A DNA stretch of 64,000 bases from a virus, in IMG/VR virus record IMGVR_UViG_3300047299_000067, positions 1 to 64,000 of that record; one strand, given 5' to 3'. The notes under the pieces were generated by a model. It made no database searches and was not told where the DNA came from. It saw nothing but the letters and a program-made list of their open reading frames with translations. Numbering within the stretch: position 1 is the first letter of the stretch; each line of letters begins with the position of its first letter. Both the position numbers and the translations under genes were made by a program. Positions 1 through 9,400 of the stretch are shown in pieces.

Positions 1-3000
1 TTAAAAACGCTGAGTTTGTTAGTTATGATTTTGACACGCTACGTCAAAGCATGGTTAATTACATGCAAACAAACTATGCGGAGGAATTCAACGATTATAT
101 TCAAAGCAGCGAATTTATCGCGTTGTTGGACTTAGTAGCTTACGTTGGACAAAACTTAGCGTTCCGCATGGACCTAAACGCTAGAGAAAATATTTTAGAT
201 ACGGCAGAAAAGCGCGAAAGTGTGCTACGTATTGCACGTATGCTGTCTTATAAACCAAAGCGTGTTCGTCCTGCTCAAGGATTTTTAAAGGTTACAAGCG
301 CAGTAACAACAGAACAATTGTTAGACAGTACAGGCGTAAACTTATCTAACAAAGTAGTGCAATGGGGAGCAGATCCTAGCGAGTTAGAATACGAACGTTT
401 TGTACGTATTATGAACGCAGCATTTACCGATGTAAACAAGTTTGGCACGCCTGTTAAACGTGCAGTAAGCGAAACAGATTCTAACATATTCGAAGTATAT
501 CGCTTAAACAACCCTGCAACATTTGCTAACATGCCTATTAGTGTTACGGCAGACGGTATTAATTTAAACTTCGATTTATTACCAATTGATATTGATGCAA
601 AGGGAGTATTAACGCAAACAGAACCAAGTTATGATAACGGCTTTACTGTTATGTATCGCAACGACGGCCGCGGCGTCGGCAGCACCAGAACGGGATTCTT
701 CTTGTTAGCCAAGCAAGGCTATATTGCATCCACAACAGAAACTATTCTAAATCCTGTTGCAAACGCAGTGATTGATATTCCTAATTCCGGCAACGTAAGT
801 GAAGAAGACTTTTATGTTCAAACAGTTGATGCAGCAGGCACAGTTATTAAATCATGGGACCGTATTAGCAATTTAGATTTTAGCAATATTGTTATTAATG
901 AATTTGGTTCCGCAAACAAAGACATTTATGAAGTAATTTATAGTGACAATGACGTAACAAGTATTAAGTTTGGTGACGGCACATTTAGCAACCCTCCTAC
1001 TGGTAATATTCGTGTTTGGTATCGCTTGGCAGAAAATCGTTTTGTTAGAGTTAAAGCAGGCGAAATTGCCGGGGTTAATTTTGACATACAGTATACAAAC
1101 AGCGATAATCAAATCAACACATTGTCTTTAACTTTAGAGTTACAGGACAATATGATTACTGGCTTGCCTGGCGAAAGTATTGACGAGATCAAACAGAACG
1201 CACCCGAAGCGTTTTACAGTAAAAATAGAATGGTAACTGCCGATGACTATAACGGCTTTTTACCAACGTTAAACAATGACGTGCTAGTACTAAAAGCAGA
1301 AAACAGAACGTTTAGTGGACACAGTAGATATGTAGATTTAAAAGACCCGACAGGCAAAAGCCGTCCATTGGTCGAGTTTGCCGATGACGGGTTTTTATAC
1401 AGAGATGAAAGCGTTAAGAATACTTTTGTCCCCGACAATGCAGCAAGAAGAACAGTTGATTTGTTAGACGAATATGTTGAGCGACAGTTAGGCGACCTGG
1501 GCTTGTTAAATTTTTATTATGGTCGTTTAAACTTAACTAATGTAGCAGGTGGCACCGGCGAGCCGGGCAACGGCGAATATGGACTGTTCCCGGTAGTTAA
1601 CTCGACTAAAACAATTTATTACTCTACGTTAAGTTCTGTATTATCTGCAAGTGACATTATCAATTCACTGACAGTCGCCAGCATTAATACTGCTAATCCA
1701 TATGACAATTTTGATACAACCGGGGGCTTGTTACAAATTGGTAACGAATTGTTGACTTACCAGTCGATTACAGGAAACACATTCATCGGCATTCAACGAG
1801 CACAATTTGGAACAACTGCGCAAACTTATGCCGCAGGAACACAAGTATATAAAGTAAGTGACTATCGTTGGAGAGTGGCTTACAAGGATGCTACCAGTAG
1901 CAACGGATACATAAGCGAATCTAATGCCAACGTTACTCCGCAAAAGCTAGGTTACACTACCGGCGGCGTATTACGTTCTGTTCGTCCTGGCACTATGATT
2001 AAGTTCCAAAATACAACAGGATCGGCACAGTGGGTAACTGTTTTAGATATCAAAGGCGATGGTTTAGGTATAGAAGACGACAACTATGAATACACAGGCT
2101 TGTTATCAAATGGCGCAGGTCCAGTAGAAATTAATAAAAGCGTTACAACGATAGATCGCATACAAACAATCATCCCTCCATTTGTTAGAGTGTTTGATGA
2201 TATTGCCCGCGAACAAATATTAGAAAAATTAGAAAACAACGAATCGTTTGCGTTAAAGTTCGACAGTAATACTCCGAAATGGACAATTATTAATGACGAA
2301 GTATTTTTAGAAACTCCATACGACAGTAGAACAGATGCAAGTGCATGGTTAGTTAATTGCAAACGAGAAGCAACTGGCTGGACTATTACAACCAGACAGT
2401 TAGACTATATCTTTGGCAGCGAAGAACTTATTCGTTTTTACAATATTAATTTTGCACCATCTTTTAATCCAAACATTAAGTCTGTTAGCAAAGACAATAT
2501 ATCTTTGTTAACATTAGGCAACAGCGGCAAGTTAGAAGAATTTGGTAGTTATAAAATTAGCGGTTACTATGTATATGACGATGGCTATACTGACAACAGT
2601 AAAGTAAAAGTTACTCCGTTGGACGCCGACAATGACTTTTTACCCGACAACCCTGAGCATTTTGTTAATGCAGTCGATGGTAATGAATTGGCGTTGATAA
2701 ATTACAATGAAGGCGATTTTACTTATGTTGTACCGGCAGCGACTAATACAACAGAGCCTGTATTAATGACGGTTCCGGGACGCATGGGCATGGCGTTTAA
2801 ATGGAAGCATTTAGTCGATATTGATCAAACACTTAATCCTAGTTTAACTAACATTATCGACGTTTATGTTTTAACCAAAAGTTACAATGACGAATACACA
2901 GCATGGAAGAAAAAGAATTCGAAGAGTATTGTTGTTCCACTTCCGCAAACTAGCGAAGAATTACGCAATAGCTTTGCAAGTTTGTTAAGTTATAAAATGA

Positions 3001-3407
3001 TGACAGACGAAGTTATATTCCATCCTGTTAAATTTAAGCCACTGTTCGGAACACTAAGCGAACCAGAATTCCAAGCACAATTTAAAGTAGTCAAAAATGC
3101 CAAGAGCAAATTAACCGACAGTGAAATTAAATCAAAAGTAGTTAATGCAATTGATACTTATTTTACCCCAGGTAACTTTGGCTTTGGAGAGAATTTTTAC
3201 TTTACAGAGTTAGCAGCTTACATTCACACAGTGTTAAATAAAGATTTAAGCAGTGTTGTAATTGTACCGGTTAGCCAATACAGCAAATTTGGAACGTTGT
3301 TCCAAATACAACCTGACAGAAATGAAGTTGTTACAAGTGTAGCAAGTGTAAACGACATTATCGTTATTAATGAAATTACAGATAGCAATATTAGGATCGG
3401 ACGATGA
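1..3407 (+). CDS. 6: Baseplate wedge protein, T4 gp6-like (5' end outside window)
   Basis: This is probably the gp6 subunit of the T4-type baseplate wedge, which dimerises to form the ring around the hub. The reading frame is open from base 3 with no start, and the residues before the first ATG (51) continue the family N-terminus, so the gene is cut by the window edge. The N-terminal third (helical region with LDLVAYVGQNLAFRMDLNAR, and the ENILDTAEKRESVLRIARML stretch) is the characteristic gp6 signature. The segment with APEAFYSKNRMVTADDYNGF matches the baseplate-J-like core. At more than 1130 residues it is far longer than T4 gp6 (660). The extra length includes a beta-rich insert around residues 480-640 of the ATG-based numbering, with a repeat-like GNELLTYQSITGNTFIGIQR stretch typical of virion adhesive domains. 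Its stop overlaps the next start (ATGA). Confidence 0.85.
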   Translation, partial: KNAEFVSYDFDTLRQSMVNYMQTNYAEEFNDYIQSSEFIALLDLVAYVGQNLAFRMDLNARENILDTAEKRESVLRIARMLSYKPKRVRPAQGFLKVTSAVTTEQLLDSTGVNLSNKVVQWGADPSELEYERFVRIMNAAFTDVNKFGTPVKRAVSETDSNIFEVYRLNNPATFANMPISVTADGINLNFDLLPIDIDAKGVLTQTEPSYDNGFTVMYRNDGRGVGSTRTGFFLLAKQGYIASTTETILNPVANAVIDIPNSGNVSEEDFYVQTVDAAGTVIKSWDRISNLDFSNIVINEFGSANKDIYEVIYSDNDVTSIKFGDGTFSNPPTGNIRVWYRLAENRFVRVKAGEIAGVNFDIQYTNSDNQINTLSLTLELQDNMITGLPGESIDEIKQNAPEAFYSKNRMVTADDYNGFLPTLNNDVLVLKAENRTFSGHSRYVDLKDPTGKSRPLVEFADDGFLYRDESVKNTFVPDNAARRTVDLLDEYVERQLGDLGLLNFYYGRLNLTNVAGGTGEPGNGEYGLFPVVNSTKTIYYSTLSSVLSASDIINSLTVASINTANPYDNFDTTGGLLQIGNELLTYQSITGNTFIGIQRAQFGTTAQTYAAGTQVYKVSDYRWRVAYKDATSSNGYISESNANVTPQKLGYTTGGVLRSVRPGTMIKFQNTTGSAQWVTVLDIKGDGLGIEDDNYEYTGLLSNGAGPVEINKSVTTIDRIQTIIPPFVRVFDDIAREQILEKLENNESFALKFDSNTPKWTIINDEVFLETPYDSRTDASAWLVNCKREATGWTITTRQLDYIFGSEELIRFYNINFAPSFNPNIKSVSKDNISLLTLGNSGKLEEFGSYKISGYYVYDDGYTDNSKVKVTPLDADNDFLPDNPEHFVNAVDGNELALINYNEGDFTYVVPAATNTTEPVLMTVPGRMGMAFKWKHLVDIDQTLNPSLTNIIDVYVLTKSYNDEYTAWKKKNSKSIVVPLPQTSEELRNSFASLLSYKMMTDEVIFHPVKFKPLFGTLSEPEFQAQFKVVKNAKSKLTDSEIKSKVVNAIDTYFTPGNFGFGENFYFTELAAYIHTVLNKDLSSVVIVPVSQYSKFGTLFQIQPDRNEVVTSVASVNDIIVINEITDSNIRIGR

Positions 3408-6400
3408 GCAGACAAACTAAAAAACCAGCAGAGCAAATTGTAGCCAAGGTACAAAACGTAAATTTATTACCTAGCGTATTTGCCACGGAGCCTAACAAAA
3501 AAATGTTAGATTCGACGCTGGACGTTATGACCAGCAAAGGCCAATTATTACCTTTTAAAGAAACATTTGGCTTACGTTCTGCTAGTAACAAAACAAATAA
3601 CTTTCTAGTAGACGAGTCAAATCAAGTTCGCAGAGAAAGCCAAGCTAACAATATGTTAGTATCTCGCGATGCCAATGACGAGTATATGGGCAAGGTAAGT
3701 TATTTAGATATTGAAAATTATTTTCAAATTAAAAACAATCCACTAGTAGACGGAACTGTATTAGATAAAAACATCAACATACTAGACTTACCAGTTAATC
3801 CTACTAAACTCACCGACTACAATTTGTTTTATTGGGTAGAAAACGATTTGCCTCCGTGCCGCATTCACGTGGATCCTAAAGACGACGGATCTGCAAAATT
3901 TTCTGTTACACAAAATATTATAACTAAACCTTTTGTTACTATTGTAGACGACTTAACCGGAAATAGTTTAAATTTACAAACAGGAATGATTGTTTACTTT
4001 ACAGGAACACTGGCAGAGCCTACTTATTTGACTACTGATTTAGATGCCCCTGCATTATTTTATGTTTCCGGAGTAGGTGATTACATTAGTTTGACACGAA
4101 CAACAAACGTTGATCATAGAATTCCCAACAGCTACTTAAAAAAGAGACTATGGGATAAGAGCGAATCTTCGTTAGAACCGCCTGCAATTTACTGGGACAG
4201 TGAGCAATGGGATTCTAGTTACATTAAAACTAGCGAACCAGAATATGTTACGCAAGAAAAATATACTTCTAATACAAACAATTGGCAAGCCATTGACCAT
4301 TGGTATCATATTTCTGTTATTCGTGCAGTTGCAACATTTAACGGTATGCTAGTTGAACAAATTGCAACAGCAGCAAACAAAGCAAAACGTCCTATTATTA
4401 ATTTCTATTCAGGAGTTAAGTTATACAATTGGCCTAACAATACAAAAGCAGAAGTTGCTGCATTACTTCCTTACGACATTACACGATACAATAATACAAA
4501 TTTAACAAGCATTATCGATCCAGCAGGATATTCTCTTAAAGACGACGACTTGGTTGTATTCGAAAACAATCCAGGTGTTTATCAAGTAAGCAATTTATCT
4601 GCTAATGCGATCTTTACCTTACAACCGATTAGCATCGTAGCTAATGATGGTGTTATGATTATTTCTGCAAGCCCTGTGCAATTCTTTCGTTTAATTTATA
4701 AAAACAACAACTGGCAATTTGCACAAAATAAAACAGAACCGAACCAAACGCCATTGTTTGAATTTTACACTAGCAACAACGTTTCATTGCAAGCATATAA
4801 CGAAACAGATTTTGCGGGCGGAGCTATACTCGGATTTAAAACAGGCACGACTTTCGACGACGTATTACAAAAATATGTAGAAGTTAGCAGTATTGATTTT
4901 GATTTAGTAAACGAAGCAAGTTCTAATACCGTAAGCCCTAATCAACTTAAGTTATACACAGATGTTGATATGACATGGAACTATACTAATTCTACTACGG
5001 GCGAAAAACAATATATTCGCGGACCGTATGGTTTTAGTTTCGAAGCAAATCAAAATATTTTTAGTTTTTATAAACAACGTTCGGGCTTAGACATTACCAA
5101 ACAAGTGCAAGATTTAGAATATACAACATCGAGCGATGAAATTTGGTCCGCACCGATTAGTCCCGTATCAACGGCTATGGAAACTATTCACGTTTATTAT
5201 GACGCACAAAACAAAACACAATTCTACACAGAAATAGAAGGTTTTGGATTAACTAGATTTTCTAGCAAAAAGAGTTTTAACACAGTAGAGCCATTACTTC
5301 CATTGGTCGCCGGTAAGAAAATAAAATTTGTTTGCCATAACTTACCCGTCGCATTTAGTTTATATAAAACAGAAGTAATCGATAACATAACAACTCCGCA
5401 ATTACTTGCAGCTCCTTATTGTACAAATAATAATATCACAGACGGTATTATTGAATTAGATTTGACAAGTAGCATTAGTTTAGATGGCGGGACTAGTTAT
5501 ATAGACAATGAATTATCAATTGAAAATACCTTATTGCAATTTAGCTATGCTACAGCGGGTTCTACTAAATTGTATAAAACTGCTTTAGTAAAAAGCGAAA
5601 ACAAATGGAGATTCTTGCAAAACTTACATTTGCGAGATAAAACAAATCCTATTTACAATGGATATGATTATGTAGTCGAGGATTACATATTACCCGACGG
5701 TTCGTTTAGTAATTTACAATCTGTTCGTGCAACTACTGCACTAACTAAAAAAGCAGCCGTTGGTGATAAAGTTTTAGTGGATAGCATCGTTGCCAATCCG
5801 GTGCAAAAGACAGCCCCTTTAAGTTTAACAGTAAACCCATTAAACGCTGCATTGTCTACTTTGAATTATTACAGTTTGTATCAACATGCTACAAATTTAA
5901 AGTCTAACGCTACTAATAGTAGAGAGTATATCGATTCTGAATCTATTTTACAATCGTCGTTATTAGGCGGCGGCACCTTGCTGAAACATTCGAGCCCTAT
6001 TAGTAAGTTTGCAATAGTTGCAACGCAAATGCCTTATGACTTTGCAGACCTTGCAACTAAGCAAAGCAAACATTATGATAACTTTTTAAACAAGTTAAAG
6101 CTAGAATTGCAACATACTATCGAGTCTGTTGATTACACTACATTCTCGTCTGTAGAATTATTAAGCATTGCACTAGCAACTATTTTTAAAGGTTCTGCAC
6201 CAAATTCATTCTGGGCACATAGCAATATGTTAGGCTGGGGAGAACAGTTAGACAACTATAGAACTACCACTCATGCAGTTACATCCAGTACATTGAACTT
6301 TGTTCTAACTGGTAATTTTGAACCAATTAGTCATCGTGCTGGTAAGGAATTTTTATTGCAACTAACACAAAACGGACGCTTTTTAGTTCGAGGCAATGAC

Positions 6401-9400
6401 TATTCGCTAATAACAACCAGCGACGAATATACAAGTATTTTGTTCGATGCTTCGCTAATTGGAACAACTGTTGAAATAACACAATGGTATTCTAGATTCG
6501 AATCTCATGTTCCTGCTAGCTTGGCAAAGATTGGTCTAGTACCAGTGTATCGTCCTGAAATTTACTTAGACACAACATACAGCACCGCAGCTTACTTTTT
6601 GAATAGACACGACGGAACTAGATATTATTTAGAAGATGGTGTTGATGCAAACTTGTATCCTGTTGATTTAGTTGATCAACTATTATACGAATACGAAATA
6701 GCAGTATGGGCTAACATGTCTTACGATGTTAGAAATGCAGACTTTAGAGATGTTGTAGCAGCAGTACCGGGATATTTTAGAACTTTAGAAAAATCTTATA
6801 ATCAAGCTCGTGCAAGCTATGTTGACCAAACACATGCGTGGCTAGTCGAAAATACAATTTACAGTACTGCCAATGATAACTACGATGCAGCCGACGGCTT
6901 TACTAAAATTTATCAATTAGGCAGCGGCGATGACGACACTACTATTGTAGGTTCGTGGAGATTAATTTACAAATTTGCGTTTGATACTGATCGTCCTCAT
7001 ACTCATCCGTGGGAAATGCTAGGATATACAATCAAGCCAACATGGTGGGATACGTATTACAGCTGGACTGATTCATCTAAACGACTAGCATTAGAGTTAG
7101 CTTTACGCACAGGCAGAACAAGTAGTCCTGCCGGACAAATATCTATCAACACAGCGTTTGCCCGTTGCAATAATAAAGAAATAACTGAGAACTTCCCCGT
7201 TGACGATGCAGGACAATTGTTAGCTCCGGATGACATTACTATGCAATGGTTAAATGTATATGAATTGCCAGATAGTACAACATGGCAATTAGGTGCGTTT
7301 GGACCTTACGAACAAGTATTTGCAAATACACACCGAGGTATTGCAGCACTAGCAACGGTTTACTTTTTGCGAGCACCTGTATTGTATGTTAATAAAACAT
7401 GGGTGCCCGGACAACAAATTAAAAATGCATGGGGACAAAACATCGACAGAACTACTGGATTCTGGCAGCAAGGAACAATCGAGCACAATTATCACAAGTC
7501 TATCGTCGATAACCAAATGGTTTATACATCTGGTATGGAAAGTTTATTTGCGGAATTTTGCGTATTGAACAATAAATCTTTTGAACAAGAAGTTGTTGCA
7601 AAGTTTAACAATTTAACTGTTAACAAAGAGTTCTTGTTGCAAGGCTTTACAAATAAAGATAATGTTAGAATACAAAGTACTAGCATTAACAGCCAACGCC
7701 AAACTCTTTTTGTTCCGGAAGAAAGCTACGCAGTTAGAACAGTTAAACATTTCCCTCATAATGAATTGTTTTACAGTGCAGTTAGAATTGTTTATAACGG
7801 AACAGGTTATGAAGTTTATGGCTTTAACAGAGAAGCTACTTATTTTAATTTAAACCTACCAACGGCAAATAGTCCTACTATTGCAATAACTGTTGGCTCT
7901 ACTGTAGTTAAACAAAAAACGAGATACGAAACTAATACTACAACTATGTCGTATGGTAGTTCATTTACTAGCAGATTTGATTTGTATGACTTCTTAATGG
8001 GTTATGGAAAATATTTAGAATCTGTTGGTTTTGTATTCGAGCAAGCAGAAGGCGGTGACATTCGCAATTGGCAATTAAGTGCCAAGCAGTTTATACAATG
8101 GAGTAATGATGTAATTGCTCCGGGGAATTATATTGACTTAAATCCAGCAGCAGACTATTTAGAGTTAGCTGCATCATACGGACAATTAGACAATTTAGAA
8201 GGCACTAACGAAAATGTCGGGCAATGCGTTGATAGAAATAACAAGCCATTGTTTAGTAAAGATTTACTAGTGTCGAGAAACAATGATACAATTGTTATCT
8301 CTACTAAAAATAAATCCAATCCTGTTTATGGTATTAAGCTAACATTCTCTGTTTACGAATCTGTAGTACATTTGGATAATACAAGTGCATTCGGCGATGT
8401 ATACTTCTTACCAGAGCAAAGCACAGCTAAACGAAGTTTTGCGGTCGGCGGCAAAAAATCTCAAGCATGGACAGGTGCATATTTTGTACCGGGTTATATA
8501 TTTGCAGGACAATACAATAACTTAATCCCTAACTTAGATACAATGACCGAACAAGGCAGAAACTTGTTAGATATCGAATCGGTAGTAGTAGACAGCCAAG
8601 TTGCAGCAGCAGTTAAAGATCAATTTGGATTAAGCAGAAACCCAGAGCTACGCCAATTGTTTTTAGATGAAAGCAATGAAACATTATTTAAGAACGCCAT
8701 TACATATACAAAAGGAACTAGCCAAGTATTCGCAAGTTTAGAACCGTTAACTCATGGAGATAGTTCTAGTACTATTCCTTATGAGGAATACATGGTTCGT
8801 TTAGGCGAATTCGGTAATACTAAAAACATAGACTATTATGAGTTTGAATTAAAATCCGAAGACTTAAAGCGCGACCCGCAAGTTGCCCAAGTTGTTAAGT
8901 TCGTTGGCAACAATGAACCAGAAACCAACGACAAAATATTGTATGTAAAAGACAGCAGCAGCCGCTGGGTACACAAGCCACAGGGTAAAGAGTTGCGATT
9001 TGCAACACACTCGACTTCTTACAGTTTATTAAAAACAAGCGGTCCTATACTGCCAAGCGATACTGATTTAGCAGTAGACCGTTTGGAAGACATCGACAGT
9101 TTATTTGGCGATTTTGCACAGTTAGTTGCAATAGAGCATTACAATGAATCTAAAAGTTATAAACCATATGAACAAGTTAGATTTAATGGTCAAGTCTATC
9201 GTGCATTAACAACAGTTAGTCCGGGTACGTGGGCTAATAACAACGACAAATTTACAGCAATCAATGAGCCATATTTGCCTAACATTTATGTAGATAACTA
9301 CTATCGTCCTAATCCAGACTTGTCGATGTCGGGTACTAGCACATTTACTCCGGGCACTTGGCAAGTTCTGCAAACAATCGACCGTAGTGTTGGTATTGTT

